From the NCBI GenBank assembly GCA_003255745.1, contig KZ836040.1:214762-278761 (forward strand): a DNA stretch of 64,000 nucleotides. Reading direction: 5' to 3'. The stretch is from Paracoccus saliphilus (lineage in GTDB: Bacteria; Pseudomonadota; Alphaproteobacteria; Rhodobacterales; Rhodobacteraceae). Numbering within the stretch: position 1 is the stretch's first letter; each line of letters starts with the position of its first letter. The translations under genes and the position numbers were made by a program. This document shows positions 42,227-52,178 of this stretch, in pieces. Below the pieces are notes generated by a model. That model made no database searches and was not told the origin of the DNA. It worked only from the letters and a program-made list of their open reading frames with translations.

Positions 42227-43266
42227 AGGGCGCGGGCGAATTCGTCGGCGTCGAAGGCGTCCAGGTCGTCGATCTGCTCGCCCACTCCGATGGCGTGGAT
42301 CGGCAGACCAAAGCGGTCGGCCAGCGCCACCAGAACGCCGCCGCGCGCCGTGCCGTCCAGCTTGGTCATCACCAGGCCCGACACATCGGCCAGCTTGCGA
42401 AAGGTTTCGACCTGGTTCAGCGCGTTCTGCCCGGTGGTCGCGTCCAGCACCAGCAGGGTGTTGTGCGGCGCCTCGGGGTCCTTCTTGCGGATCACACGGA
42501 CGATCTTGGCCAGTTCCTCCATCAGGTCCTGGCGGTTCTGCAGACGCCCGGCCGTGTCGATCATCAGCAGGTCGGCACCCTCGGCCTCGGCCCGGACCAT
42601 TGCGTCCCAGGCCAGGCTGGCGGGGTCGCTGCCCTGCGGCGCGACCATCACCGGCACCCCGGCCCGCTGTCCCCAGACCTGCAGCTGTTCGACCGCGGCC
42701 GCGCGAAAGGTGTCGCCTGCGGCAATGACCACCGATTTGCCGGCCGCGCGGAACTGGCTGGCCAGCTTGCCGATGGTGGTGGTCTTGCCGGCACCGTTCA
42801 CGCCCACGACCAGCACCACCTGCGGCTTTTTCGGATAGATGGGCAGCGGCCGCGCGACCGGTGCCATGATGCGCGCGATCTCGGCCGCCAGCAGTTCCTT
42901 GAGTTCGGTGGCGGATACCCGACGCCCCATCCGGCCCTCGGCGATATTGGCGGTGACGCGCAGGGCCGTGTCCACGCCCAAATCCGCCTGAACCAGCATG
43001 TCCTCCAGGTCCTCCAGCATGTCGTCGTCCAGTGCGCGGCGCGGCTCCTCGGGCTTCACCTCGCCCCGGCCGAACAGGCGCCCGACAAAGCCGGGCTGGA
43101 CCGGCTGCGGATGCGGGGTGGCCATCGGCGCCGGCAATTCCGTCGCGGGGCGCAGCGGCTCCTCGGGAGCGGCGGCGGGCGCGTCGCCCACGATCTCGTC
43201 CAGGCCAGAGCCGATCTTGGATGAAGACCGTGTCAGCCGCTCGCGCAGTTTCGAGAAGAATGCCAT
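42214..43266 (-). CDS. ftsY: Signal recognition particle receptor FtsY
   Basis: Docks ribosome-nascent chain-SRP complexes at the membrane. 350 aa. Short acidic/Pro-rich A domain (to about residue 70), N domain, then the GTPase: [19 protein letters not shown] (G1), [12 protein letters not shown] (G3), [10 protein letters not shown] (G4). Start [19 protein letters not shown] is a typical membrane-binding N terminus. It lies 102 bp downstream of pgi on the same strand; a separate promoter is likely. Confidence 0.96.
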   Translation of the reverse strand: MAFFSKLRERLTRSSSKIGSGLDEIVGDAPAAAPEEPLRPATELPAPMATPHPQPVQPGFVGRLFGRGEVKPEEPRRALDDDMLEDLEDMLVQADLGVDTALRVTANIAEGRMGRRVSATELKELLAAEIARIMAPVARPLPIYPKKPQVVLVVGVNGAGKTTTIGKLASQFRAAGKSVVIAAGDTFRAAAVEQLQVWGQRAGVPVMVAPQGSDPASLAWDAMVRAEAEGADLLMIDTAGRLQNRQDLMEELAKIVRVIRKKDPEAPHNTLLVLDATTGQNALNQVETFRKLADVSGLVMTKLDGTARGGVLVALADRFGLPIHAIGVGEQIDDLDAFDADEFARALVGL

Positions 43267-43368
43267 GATCAGACCTTTCCGTGCTGGCGCGACCCTAACC
43301 GCTCACGCCGGCAAGGAAAAGCCGCGCGGCCCCTGATCCATGCCAAATCTGGGTGCCACGTGGCGCGG

Positions 43369-44979
43369 TCAGCCGCGCATCGCGCGGATCAGGCCCGCCA
43401 GCCGCTCGGTCGAGGCGTCGTGCCCGGGCGCATCCTCGCCCTTCAGCAGCGGCTCGACCTTCAGGGCCAGTTCCTTGCCCAGTTCGACGCCCCACTGGTC
43501 GAAGCTGTTGATCCCCAGGATCACTCCTTCGACAAAGACCCGGTGTTCATAAAGCGCCACGATCTGCCCCAGCACGAAGGGCGTCAGCCGCGCCGCCAGC
43601 AGCGTCGTCGAAGGGCGGTTGCCCGGAAAGACGCGGTGGCGGGCCTGACGCTCCAGTTCGGCGCCGTCCAGCCCCTTGGCACGCATCAGATCGCGCGCCT
43701 CCTCCAGGCTGCGGCCGCGCATCAGCGCCTCGGACTGGGCCAGGCAGTTGGCGGCCAGCAGGATGTGGTGATGCGCCAGGTCGGGCTCGTGCCCCTCGGC
43801 GGCCAGGATGAATTCGCAGGGGACCGGCATCGTGCCCTGGTGGATCAGCTGATAAAAGGCATGCTGGCCGTTGGTGCCGGGTTCGCCCCAGACCACAGGC
43901 CCCGAACCGACGGACAGATCGCTGCCGTCCATCGCCACACGCTTGCCGTTCGATTCCATCTCCAGCTGCTGCAGATAGGCCGGCAGGCGCAGCAGGCGGT
44001 TGTCATAGGGCAGCACCGCGCGGGTCGGATAGCCGCAGACCTGATGATGCCAGATGCCCACCAGCGCCAGCAGGACCGGCAGGTTGGCGTCAAGCGGCGC
44101 GCCGCGGAAATGCGCGTCCATCGCGGCGCCGCCGTCCAGAAAGGCGTCGAAATCCTCGGGGCCGACCGCCAGCATCAGCGACAGGCCGATCGGGCCCCAA
44201 ACCGAATAACGCCCGCCGACCCAATCCTCGAAGCCGAAAACGCGCGAGGCGTCGATGCCGAAGGCCGCCGTCTTGTCCACGGCCGAGGACAGCGCCACGA
44301 ACTGCGCCGCCGGGTCGGCGACCTTTCCGCCCATCCAGTCGCGGGCGGTCCGGGCGTTGGTCATGGTCTCGATCGTGGTAAAGGTCTTGGAGGCGACGAT
44401 GACCAGCGTGGTCGCCGGGTCCAGGTCCTTCAGCGTATCCGTGATGTCGGCGCCGTCCACGTTGCTGACGAAATGCACGCGCGGCCCGTCGTGATAGGGC
44501 GCCAGCGCCAGCACCGCCATGTAGGGTCCCAGGTCCGACCCGCCGATGCCGATATTGACGATGTCGGTGATCTTGCCGCCCTGACCCGCAAAGCGGCCAT
44601 CACGGACCTGCCGCGCGAAATCGGCCATGCGGTCATGCGTTTCGCGGACCGCCGGCATGATGTCGTGTCCGTCCAGCACGACGCTGCCCGACAGGTTGCG
44701 CAGCGCCGTGTGCAGGACCGCGCGCCCCTCGGTCTCGTTGATGCGCTGGCCTTGGAACATCGCTTCGCGCCGCGCCTCCACGCGCGCGTCGCGCGCCAGG
44801 TCCAGCAGCATGTCGCGCGCCTCGGCGTCGATCATGGTCTTGGACCAGTCGAAGACCAGACCGTCCGCGCTGGTCGAAAAGGCGGTCGCACGGGCAGGAT
44901 CGGCGTCAAACAGCGCCTCGATGCGGGTGTCGCCCTGGCGGCTGCGCAGGGATTTCAGGCTGTTCCAGATGTCGGACAT
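43369..44979 (-). CDS. pgi: Glucose-6-phosphate isomerase
   Basis: Interconverts glucose 6-phosphate and fructose 6-phosphate. 536 aa. IVNIGIGGSDLGPYMAVLAL, GGRYSVWGPIGLSLMLAVG and the C-terminal NSFDQWGVELGKELA with the conserved Gln/Glu/Lys are signatures. Third gene of zwf-pgl-pgi with 13 bp spacing; in an Entner-Doudoroff organism it mainly cycles fructose 6-phosphate back to glucose 6-phosphate. Confidence 0.97.
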   Translation of the reverse strand: MSDIWNSLKSLRSRQGDTRIEALFDADPARATAFSTSADGLVFDWSKTMIDAEARDMLLDLARDARVEARREAMFQGQRINETEGRAVLHTALRNLSGSVVLDGHDIMPAVRETHDRMADFARQVRDGRFAGQGGKITDIVNIGIGGSDLGPYMAVLALAPYHDGPRVHFVSNVDGADITDTLKDLDPATTLVIVASKTFTTIETMTNARTARDWMGGKVADPAAQFVALSSAVDKTAAFGIDASRVFGFEDWVGGRYSVWGPIGLSLMLAVGPEDFDAFLDGGAAMDAHFRGAPLDANLPVLLALVGIWHHQVCGYPTRAVLPYDNRLLRLPAYLQQLEMESNGKRVAMDGSDLSVGSGPVVWGEPGTNGQHAFYQLIHQGTMPVPCEFILAAEGHEPDLAHHHILLAANCLAQSEALMRGRSLEEARDLMRAKGLDGAELERQARHRVFPGNRPSTTLLAARLTPFVLGQIVALYEHRVFVEGVILGINSFDQWGVELGKELALKVEPLLKGEDAPGHDASTERLAGLIRAMRG

Positions 44980-44992
44980 TCAGGTCGGTTCC

Positions 44993-45670
44993 TTATTCTG
45001 CCCAGTGGACGGTGGCTGCGTCAAGGAAGGCGCGGATCGGCGCCTGCATCGGCTCCGCCTTCTGCGCGCGCGCCAGGGCCTCGCGCTTTTCGGGGCCCAT
45101 GATCAGCACGTGGATGTTCAGCGCGTCTGCCAGAACGGGACGGGTCAGGGTGATGCGCGGCTCTTCCGCCCCATCGGCCCGGATCGCCATGACGGTCGGC
45201 GCATCGGCGGCCATCGCCGCCTCCAGATGATCGGCACCGGGAAACAGGCTGGCGGTGTGCATGTCGTTGCCCATCCCCAACAGCACCACCGTCAGCGGCA
45301 GATGCGGCGCCAGCCGGGCCGACAGCCCCTCGGTCGCCATGTCGGGCGAGGCATCGCCTGTATAAAGGTCGATGTACTCGGCCGCCGCCGCCTTGTCCTT
45401 CAGCAGATGGCGCCGCAGAAGGCGAGAGTTCGACCGCTTGTGATCGCCATCGACCCAGCGTTCGTCGCCCAGCACCACCGTGACCCGGCCCCAGTCCAGG
45501 TCCGCCCCACTGAGGGTTTCGAAGACCGGTGCAGGCGACGTGCCGCCCGGCACGCACAGGGTCGCACGTTCGTTGCTGCGCAGGTGCTGCGCCAGTTGCG
45601 AGGCGATCCGGTCGGCCAGCGACAAGGCCAGCATCTCGCGGTCCGGGTATTCCATCAGTTCCAAGGTCAT
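44993..45670 (-). CDS. pgl: 6-phosphogluconolactonase
   Basis: Hydrolyses 6-phosphogluconolactone made by Zwf. 225 aa. LCVPGGTSPAPVFETLS, VVLGDERWVDGDHKRSN and VLLGMGNDMHTASLFPGAD are DevB/SOL-type motifs. ATG at 45670 overlaps the zwf stop (ATGA), so I choose it over the upstream GTG at 45688. Middle gene of zwf-pgl-pgi. Confidence 0.95.
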   Translation of the reverse strand: MTLELMEYPDREMLALSLADRIASQLAQHLRSNERATLCVPGGTSPAPVFETLSGADLDWGRVTVVLGDERWVDGDHKRSNSRLLRRHLLKDKAAAAEYIDLYTGDASPDMATEGLSARLAPHLPLTVVLLGMGNDMHTASLFPGADHLEAAMAADAPTVMAIRADGAEEPRITLTRPVLADALNIHVLIMGPEKREALARAQKAEPMQAPIRAFLDAATVHWAE

Positions 45671-47112
45671 CCCCTGATCTCCCTCCACCGTCGGTTGTCG
45701 CGGTGCATCAGGCGCAACGCCTCTTCGGGGCCCGAGGATCCGGGGTCGTAGGGTTCGGGACGGCGCTTGCTGTCTTCCCAGGCATTGATGATCGGGTCGG
45801 TCCAGGCCCAGGCTGCCTCGACCTCGTCCCCGCGCATGAACAGGGTCTGGTTGCCCCGGATCACGTCCATGATCAGCCGCTCATAGGCATCGGGCATATC
45901 GGCGCCGTCCGCGCCAAGGGCATCGGCAAAGGACATGTCCAGCGGCACCTGCACCAGGCGCATGCCGCCGGGGCCGGGCTCCTTGATCATCACCTTCAGG
46001 TTCATGCCTTCGTTCGGCTGCAGGCGGATGACCAGTTCGTTCGCCTTGGGCGTGCCGCTGTCGTCAAAGATCGAATGCGGCGGTTCCTTGAAGGTGATCG
46101 CGATTTCCGACGTGCGCGCGCGCAGTTTCTTTCCGGTCCGCAGGTAAAAGGGCGTCCCCTGCCAGCGCCAGTTCGAGATGCGCACCTTCATCGCGACATA
46201 GCTTTCGGTGCGCGAATCGCGGTCGCCGGCATCGGCCAGGTAATCGGCCCCCTTGCCCTGGTACTGGCCGCGCACGATGTCCACAGGTTCGACCCGTTCC
46301 AGCGCGCGGATGACCTTCAGCTTTTCGTCGCGCACCGCGTCGGGATCAAAGTGATAGGGCGGCTCCATCGCGATCAGGCACAGAAGCTGCATCATGTGGT
46401 TCTGGATCATGTCCCGGATCGCGCCGGACTTGTCGTAATAGCTGCCGCGCCCCGCCACGCCCACGGTTTCGGCCACGGTGATCTGGACGTGGTCGATATA
46501 CTGGGCGTTCCACAGCGGCTCGAACAGCACATTGGCAAAGCGAACGGCCATCAGGTTTTGGACGGTTTCCTTGCCCAGGTAATGGTCGATCCTATAGATC
46601 TGGTGCTCGTCGAAATGCTGCGCCAGCGTCGCGTTCAGGGCGCGGGCGCTGGCCAGGTCGCGGCCGAAGGGTTTTTCCACCACGATGCGGCTGTTGGCAT
46701 CGGCAATGCCGCGACCTGCCAGCCGTTCCGCGATGTCACCGAACAGGGCCGGCGCGACCGAAAAGTAGAAGGCATGGACCGCGCCCTTGCGCATCCGGTC
46801 CTTGAGCGCCTGCCAACCGCCCTCCCCCTTTGCGTCGATGGCGACATAACCCAGCAACTGCAGGAATTCAGCCAGCCGGGGATCGTCCTTTCGCACCGTG
46901 GTGTGTTCGCAGATGGCCTGCAGGGTTTCGGCCCGAAAGGCGTCGTCGTCCTGTTCGGTCCGGGCCGCACCGATGATCCGGCTGGAGGGCGGGATCTGCC
47001 CGGCCTCGAACCGCCGGAACAGGCCCGGCAGGATCTTGCGATGTGCAAGATCGCCCGTGGCGCCAAAGATCACAAGGTCGAAGTCTTCGACCGGAATGAC
47101 ACGCGAGACCAT
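45667..47112 (-). CDS. zwf: Glucose-6-phosphate 1-dehydrogenase
   Basis: Entry enzyme of the Entner-Doudoroff and oxidative pentose phosphate routes. 481 aa. NADP-binding VIFGATGDLAHRKILPGLF and active-site YRIDHYLGKETVQNLM are intact. Start at 47112 because GGAGGACAGC immediately precedes it; a TTG frame start at 47166 would overlap the operator-like site. First gene of zwf-pgl-pgi; a LacI-type near-palindrome lies 37 bp upstream. Confidence 0.97.
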   Translation of the reverse strand: MVSRVIPVEDFDLVIFGATGDLAHRKILPGLFRRFEAGQIPPSSRIIGAARTEQDDDAFRAETLQAICEHTTVRKDDPRLAEFLQLLGYVAIDAKGEGGWQALKDRMRKGAVHAFYFSVAPALFGDIAERLAGRGIADANSRIVVEKPFGRDLASARALNATLAQHFDEHQIYRIDHYLGKETVQNLMAVRFANVLFEPLWNAQYIDHVQITVAETVGVAGRGSYYDKSGAIRDMIQNHMMQLLCLIAMEPPYHFDPDAVRDEKLKVIRALERVEPVDIVRGQYQGKGADYLADAGDRDSRTESYVAMKVRISNWRWQGTPFYLRTGKKLRARTSEIAITFKEPPHSIFDDSGTPKANELVIRLQPNEGMNLKVMIKEPGPGGMRLVQVPLDMSFADALGADGADMPDAYERLIMDVIRGNQTLFMRGDEVEAAWAWTDPIINAWEDSKRRPEPYDPGSSGPEEALRLMHRDNRRWREIRG

Positions 47113-47148
47113 GCTGTCCTCCATCTGGGTGGCGTCCGCCTTATCCCT

Positions 47149-47162
47149 TGTTAGCGATAACA
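47149..47162. promoter_or_regulatory. LacI-type operator-like near-palindrome upstream of zwf
   Basis: TGTTAGCGATAACA, palindromic except one position per half, with the central CG typical of LacI-family operators. It lies 37-50 bp upstream of the zwf ATG. Similar to the site upstream of edd. Confidence 0.7.
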
Positions 47163-47172
47163 GCAATGCTGT

Positions 47173-47712
47173 TCAACCTTTCACTGCCCGGGCCAGACGG
47201 GGAAGCCGGCAGCGCCGCAGCATATCGGCCATCGTCATGCCCCCGCCGATGGCGGCCGCCTTGGCGCAGGCATCCTGCAGCGCCCGCGCGACCGTATCGG
47301 GGTGGTCGCGGTGCAGATCCAGCAGGAAGGCATCCGGATGCAGGGCCCGCAGGCCCAGCCCGGCCATCATCCGCTGCGGAAAGTCGCGCAGGTTGGCGGT
47401 AACGATCAGGGTCGCGCCGCCGGCCAGTGCGGCCTCGACCACGTGGCGGTCGGCGGGGTCGGGAAAATCCAGGTCGATCACCTCCTGCCCATCCGCCGCC
47501 ACGCAGGCGCCGGGAAAGCGCAGCCGCAGCAGCGCCACCTCGGCCCCCGCCACGGAGTGCTGGTCAGGCCCCAGCCTGCCCGCCGCATGGCGCCATTCCT
47601 CCAGGATACGGTCCGACCACAGGGGCTGGAACAGGCCCACGGCCGCAAGGTCCGTCAGGACCTCGCGCAGGATCGTCGGGAAAAGGACATTGGCATCCAG
47701 GACCGCGCGCAT
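47173..47712 (-). CDS. PIN-domain protein
   Basis: 179 aa. MRAVLDANVLFPTILREVL with the first metal-binding Asp, SDRILEEWRHA, and DFPDPADRHVVEAALAGGATLIVTANLRDF with the distal acidic residues mark a PIN-like ribonuclease fold related to VapC. No antitoxin-like gene is adjacent: the upstream neighbour is the methyltransferase gene, whose stop overlaps this start (TGATG). A toxin role is therefore unproven; it may be a solitary RNA-processing nuclease. It ends 60 bp upstream of zwf. Confidence 0.75.
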   Translation of the reverse strand: MRAVLDANVLFPTILREVLTDLAAVGLFQPLWSDRILEEWRHAAGRLGPDQHSVAGAEVALLRLRFPGACVAADGQEVIDLDFPDPADRHVVEAALAGGATLIVTANLRDFPQRMMAGLGLRALHPDAFLLDLHRDHPDTVARALQDACAKAAAIGGGMTMADMLRRCRLPRLARAVKG

Positions 47713-48905
47713 CAATCCAGCCGGAAGAACAGCGCCTTCAGATAGCCGGTCTCGGCCAGCTGTGGCAGGGTCGGATGGTCTGGCCCCGCCTGCCCGGTAT
47801 GGATCAGCACGCCGCGCCGCCCGCCGCGGCCGATGCCGCGCGCGCTGACATTGCGGAAGGCGGTCAGGTCGGCGGCATGGCTGCAACTGCACAGGACCAG
47901 ATAGCCGCCCGGCGCCACCAGCGGCGCGGCCAGCTTGGCCACCCGCTCATAGGCGCGCAGCCCCGCGTCCAGCGCGGGTTTCGACGGCGCAAAGGCCGGC
48001 GGATCGCAGACCACCACCTCGAACTGCCGCCCCTGCCCGGCCAGCGCCTCCAGCGCCTTGAAGGCGTCCGACTGCATCACCTCCAGCCGGTCACCCGTGC
48101 TCATCGCCTCGGCCCCGCCGCGCGCCAGGTCCAGCGCCGCCGCGCTGCCATCGACGCAGACGGCAGAGGTCGCGCCCGCCGCCAGGGCCGCCAGACCAAA
48201 GCCGCCGACATGGCTGAAGACGTCCAGCACGGACCCGCCCGCCACCAGACGCTGCGTAAAGGCATGGTTGGGGCGTTGGTCATAGAACAGCCCGGTCTTC
48301 TGCCCGCCCATCAGGTCGGCCAAATAGATGGCGCCATTCATCCGAACCTGCACCGGACCCCGGGGTGCGCTGCCGCGGATCACCTCCATCCGCTCGCCCA
48401 GGCCCTCCAGCCCCCGCGCGCGGCCCTGCCCGTTCAGCACCACAGTCGAGATGCCGGTGACTGCGACCAGCGCGTCCGCGATCTGCTCGGCCATGGCATC
48501 CGCCCAGGCCGCGTTGGGCTGCATGACGGCCGCGTCGCCGAACCGGTCGATGACCAGGCCCGGCAGCCCGTCGGCCTCGGCATGGACCAGCCGATAGAAG
48601 GGCGCATCATACAGGCGTTCACGCATTTCCAGCGCCCGTGCCAGCCGCGCCTGCAGCCAAGCGCCGTCGATGACCGCCTGCGGATCGGCATCCATCACCC
48701 GCGCGATGATCTTGGAGTTCGGGTTAACCGTCACCAGGCCCAGGGGCTTGCGCTCGGGGTCCTCCAGCACGGCCATGCCGCCGGCCGGCAGCGCCTTGGT
48801 GCGGCGGTCCAGCACCGCCTCATCGGCAAAGACCCAAGGAAAGCCGTGGCGGATGGCCTGGGGCTTGGACTTGGGGCGCAGACGGATGACAGGCAGATCA
48901 TTCAT
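47712..48905 (-). CDS. RlmI-like class I rRNA methyltransferase
   Basis: 397 aa. N-terminal PUA-like domain (IRLRPKSKPQAIRHGFPWVFADE), RNA-binding middle, then SAM-dependent methyltransferase: SVLDVFSHVGGFGLAALAAG, a DPPAFAPSK catalytic motif and LCSCSHAADL with cysteines as in RlmI/RsmB-type m5C enzymes. Likely methylates 23S rRNA cytosine. ATG at 48905 preceded by AAAGGA; the frame runs open to 49205 across the edd operator region, which is spurious. Coupled to the PIN gene. Confidence 0.87.
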   Translation of the reverse strand: MNDLPVIRLRPKSKPQAIRHGFPWVFADEAVLDRRTKALPAGGMAVLEDPERKPLGLVTVNPNSKIIARVMDADPQAVIDGAWLQARLARALEMRERLYDAPFYRLVHAEADGLPGLVIDRFGDAAVMQPNAAWADAMAEQIADALVAVTGISTVVLNGQGRARGLEGLGERMEVIRGSAPRGPVQVRMNGAIYLADLMGGQKTGLFYDQRPNHAFTQRLVAGGSVLDVFSHVGGFGLAALAAGATSAVCVDGSAAALDLARGGAEAMSTGDRLEVMQSDAFKALEALAGQGRQFEVVVCDPPAFAPSKPALDAGLRAYERVAKLAAPLVAPGGYLVLCSCSHAADLTAFRNVSARGIGRGGRRGVLIHTGQAGPDHPTLPQLAETGYLKALFFRLD

Positions 48906-49055
48906 GGCGGAATTCCTTTCGCAGCCGATCTGACATGCCGCCAAGGCCCGCACAAGCCGCAGCCCGGCTTTCCGCCCAAATATGCCGGCACCAGACCGGC
49001 CGATGCCGGTGAAACATCCATAAGCAGGACCGCCGCCGCCGACCGCAGGTTGAAG

Positions 49056-49069
49056 CGTTAACGCTAACG
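49056..49069. promoter_or_regulatory. LacI-type operator-like near-palindrome upstream of edd
   Basis: CGTTAACGCTAACG, palindromic except one position per half, sharing GTTA-N-CG-N-TAAC with the zwf site. It lies about 37-50 bp upstream of the edd ATG. Confidence 0.7.
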
Positions 49070-49105
49070 TTCTATATTGCCCGCAAAGCCAGAGGAGGCC
49101 GGGCC

Positions 49106-50908
49106 ATGACCCTTCACGCCAGCATCGACCGAGTGACCGACCGCATCCGCGAACGTTCGCACAAGGCACGCGGTGCCTATCTGCAAAAGATCGCCCGCGC
49201 GGCACGGGAAGGCCCGGCGCGTGCCCATCTGTCCTGCGGCAACCAGGCCCATGCTTATGCGGCGATGGACGACAAAGCTGACATGGCCACGACGCGCAAG
49301 CCGAACCTGGGCATCGTCACCGCCTATAACGACATGCTGTCGGCCCATCAGCCTTACGAACACTTTCCCGACCTGATCCGCGCGGCGGGCCGGGCGGCCG
49401 GGGCCACGGTCCAGGTCGCGGGCGGCGTGCCCGCCATGTGCGACGGGGTCACCCAAGGGCGTCCGGGGATGGAGCTTTCGCTGTTCTCGCGCGACGTGAT
49501 CGCCTTGGCGGCGGGGGTGGCGCTGTCCCACGACTGCTTTGATTCGGCCCTGTACCTGGGCGTCTGCGACAAGATCGTGCCGGGGCTGATCATCGCGGCG
49601 GGCACCTTCGGGCATATCCCCGCGGTCTTCGTGCCGGCGGGTCCCATGCCGTCGGGCCTGCCAAATGACGAGAAATCCAAGGTCCGCCAGCAATTCGCCA
49701 CGGGCGAGATCGGCCGGGACCAGCTGATGGCCGCCGAGATGGCGTCCTATCATTCGCCCGGCACCTGCACCTTTTACGGCACCGCCAACACCAACCAGAT
49801 GCTGATGGAGTTCATGGGCCTGCACCTGCCCGGCTCCAGCTTCGTGAACCCCAACACGCCGCTGCGCGAGGCGCTGACCACGGCCGCCGTCCAGCGTGCG
49901 GCCGCGATCACCAACCTGGGCAACGAATACCTGCCCGCGGGCGAGGTTCTGGACGAACGCGCCTTCGTCAACGGCATTGTCGGGCTGATGGCCACGGGCG
50001 GTTCGACCAACCTGGTGCTGCACCTGCCCGCGATGGCGCGGGCGGCGGGGGTGCTGCTGGACATCGAGGATTTCCACGACCTGTCGGAAAACGTGCCGCT
50101 GATGGCGCGGGTTTATCCGAACGGCCTGGCCGACGTGAACCATTTCCACGCCGCGGGGGGCTTGGGCTACATGATCGGCCAGCTGCTGGAGGCGGGGCTG
50201 CTGCACGCGGATGTCAAGACGATCAACGGCACCGGCCTTGACGGCTATACGGCCGAGCCCAAGCTGGACGGCGCCCGCATCCGGTGGGAACAGGGCGCGC
50301 GCGACACGCTGAACGACAAGATCCTGCGCCCGGCCAGCGATCCCTTTGCCGCGACGGGCGGGCTGCGCCAGCTGGAGGGCAACCTGGGCCGCGGCGTCAT
50401 CAAGATCAGCGCCGTGTCCCCCGAGCGCCGCCTGATCGAGGCCAAGGCACGAGTGTTCCAGGATCAGGAGTCGGTCAAGACCGCCTTCAAGGCCGGTGAA
50501 TTCACCGAGGACACGGTGGTCGTCGTCCGCTTTCAGGGGCCGCGCGCCAATGGCATGCCCGAACTGCATTCGCTGACGCCGACCCTTGCGGTCCTGCAGG
50601 ATCGCGGGCTGAAGGTCGCGCTGGTTACCGACGGCCGGATGTCGGGCGCTTCGGGCAAGGTTCCGGCGGCGATCCACATCTCTCCCGAAGCGGCCAGCGG
50701 CGGGCCATTGGCACGGCTGCGCGACGGAGACATAGTGCGTCTGGATGCCGAGGCCGGAACGCTGGAATGCCTGGCGCCCGATTTCGACAGCCGCGAACCC
50801 GTGGCCTTTGATCCGCAGGACAGCAGCGAGGGCCTGGGCCGAGAGCTGTTCGCGGCCTTCCGCGCGGTCGCGGGTCCCGCCACCGAAGGGGCCGGCGTGG
50901 TCGTCTGA
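49106..50908 (+). CDS. edd: 6-phosphogluconate dehydratase
   Basis: Entner-Doudoroff dehydratase with a 4Fe-4S cluster, forming KDPG. 600 aa. [21 protein letters not shown] and [16 protein letters not shown] are IlvD/Edd signatures including cluster cysteines; [18 protein letters not shown] is the C-terminal signature. GAGGAGG precedes the ATG. No eda follows: the next gene is a LysR regulator on the other strand, so KDPG aldolase must be elsewhere. Confidence 0.97.
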   Translation: MTLHASIDRVTDRIRERSHKARGAYLQKIARAAREGPARAHLSCGNQAHAYAAMDDKADMATTRKPNLGIVTAYNDMLSAHQPYEHFPDLIRAAGRAAGATVQVAGGVPAMCDGVTQGRPGMELSLFSRDVIALAAGVALSHDCFDSALYLGVCDKIVPGLIIAAGTFGHIPAVFVPAGPMPSGLPNDEKSKVRQQFATGEIGRDQLMAAEMASYHSPGTCTFYGTANTNQMLMEFMGLHLPGSSFVNPNTPLREALTTAAVQRAAAITNLGNEYLPAGEVLDERAFVNGIVGLMATGGSTNLVLHLPAMARAAGVLLDIEDFHDLSENVPLMARVYPNGLADVNHFHAAGGLGYMIGQLLEAGLLHADVKTINGTGLDGYTAEPKLDGARIRWEQGARDTLNDKILRPASDPFAATGGLRQLEGNLGRGVIKISAVSPERRLIEAKARVFQDQESVKTAFKAGEFTEDTVVVVRFQGPRANGMPELHSLTPTLAVLQDRGLKVALVTDGRMSGASGKVPAAIHISPEAASGGPLARLRDGDIVRLDAEAGTLECLAPDFDSREPVAFDPQDSSEGLGRELFAAFRAVAGPATEGAGVVV

Positions 50909-50938
50909 CCCCGACCTGCCGCAGGTCCCGCCGCCTTC

Positions 50939-51802
50939 CTAGGCGGCGGCCGCGACCTCGCACACCACCCGGCGCAGATAGCCCGCGAAATCCGACGCGA
51001 CACGCCGGGCCGGACCTTCGGCGACATAAACGTTCAGCCAGGTCGGCGGCAGCGGCGGCAGCGTGCCGCCGTGTTCGACCACCTCCAGCCCCGGCTGCTC
51101 GATCCCCCGCGGCAGCAGCGTGACCCCCAGGTCGGCCGCCGCCAGCACCCGCCAGGTGTCGCTGCCGCCCTCGCTGACGGCCTGCACCCATTCGATCCCC
51201 ACTTGGTCCAGCGCGGCCATGCCGACCGGATAATAGGCGCAATGCGGCGAATTCGCGATCGGCATCGGACGTTCGCGCCAAGCCTGGCCACCCACGGCCC
51301 CGAACCAGGCCAAGTCCACCTTGGCCAGGTGGATGGCACCGTCGGGGGCGTCGAATTCCGTGGTCAGGATCACGTCATGCTCTCCCCGCTTCATCTGGGT
51401 GCGCAGGTCCTTGCTGCGGGCGTCGTTGATGACCAGTTCGACCTGCGGATGGTCCAGCCGAAAGGCGCGCACCGTCTGCGCGACCTTTGTGAACAGCCAG
51501 TCGCTGGTCAGCCCCACGCGCAGGCGCATTTCCGGGCGGGCGCCGGTGAAGCGCGACAGAATCGCATCGTTCAGCGCCACCAGCTTGCGGCTTTCGCCCA
51601 GCAGGTCCTGGGCAAAGTCGCTGAGCACCACGCCCCGCCCCGCCTTTTCCAGCATCGGGCGGCCGAACATCTCCTCCAGCCGCTTCATCTGCATCGACAG
51701 CGCGCTTTGCGTCATGTTCAGCGCCTCGGCCGCGCGGGTGACGGCACCGTATTCGGCCACGGCCTGAAGCGACCTCAGCGTGGCGATGTCCAAATTGCGC
51801 AT
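50939..51802 (-). CDS. LysR-family transcriptional regulator
   Basis: 287 aa. N-terminal winged HTH ([40 protein letters not shown]), C-terminal effector-binding domain ([36 protein letters not shown]). It is divergently placed from the DUF1127 gene with a 145-bp gap holding a T-N11-A site, so both itself and that gene are candidate targets. Effector unknown. Confidence 0.92.
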   Translation of the reverse strand: MRNLDIATLRSLQAVAEYGAVTRAAEALNMTQSALSMQMKRLEEMFGRPMLEKAGRGVVLSDFAQDLLGESRKLVALNDAILSRFTGARPEMRLRVGLTSDWLFTKVAQTVRAFRLDHPQVELVINDARSKDLRTQMKRGEHDVILTTEFDAPDGAIHLAKVDLAWFGAVGGQAWRERPMPIANSPHCAYYPVGMAALDQVGIEWVQAVSEGGSDTWRVLAAADLGVTLLPRGIEQPGLEVVEHGGTLPPLPPTWLNVYVAEGPARRVASDFAGYLRRVVCEVAAAA

Positions 51803-51870
51803 GGGGTGATCCTTCGAATGTGGTGATGGATGACATCAAAACCATTCGTTTCACAAATAGCTCAGCTGCA

Positions 51871-51886
51871 GTTATCAATCAATAAC
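51871..51886. promoter_or_regulatory. LysR-type T-N11-A dyad
   Basis: GTTAT-CAATCA-ATAAC, a perfect 5-bp inverted repeat with T-N11-A spacing, in the AT-rich divergent region between the LysR gene and the DUF1127 gene. Confidence 0.55.
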
Positions 51887-51947
51887 GGAGATGAAAGAAC
51901 TGTTAATCATCCCGATCAGTGATGAAAAAGATCAGCGGAGTTGAACG

Positions 51948-52178
51948 ATGGCCACGAAATCCACAGCCCTTCTGCGTGTCGTGACCGGCCGGGGGATCGT
52001 TCCCCGTCCGTCCTGGATCGAGCGTCTGCTGACCGTCTTTGACGTGCAGCGCACTCGCATCGACCTGGCCCGCCTTAGCGACGACCAGCTGCGCGACATC
52101 GGCCTGACCCGCGACCAGGTCGAGGCCGAGATTGCCCGCCCGGTCTGGGACGTGCCCGCCAACTGGCGCCGGCGCTAA
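51948..52178 (+). CDS. DUF1127-family small protein
   Basis: 76 aa, basic. The core LLTVFDVQRTRIDLARLSDDQLRDIGLTRDQVEAEIARPVW matches DUF1127 (YjiS-like). In alphaproteobacteria such small Arg-rich proteins have been linked to RNA turnover and stress or phosphate responses. CGGAG precedes the ATG. Its stop overlaps the stop of the convergent phosphatase gene by 4 bp. Confidence 0.88.
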   Translation: MATKSTALLRVVTGRGIVPRPSWIERLLTVFDVQRTRIDLARLSDDQLRDIGLTRDQVEAEIARPVWDVPANWRRR

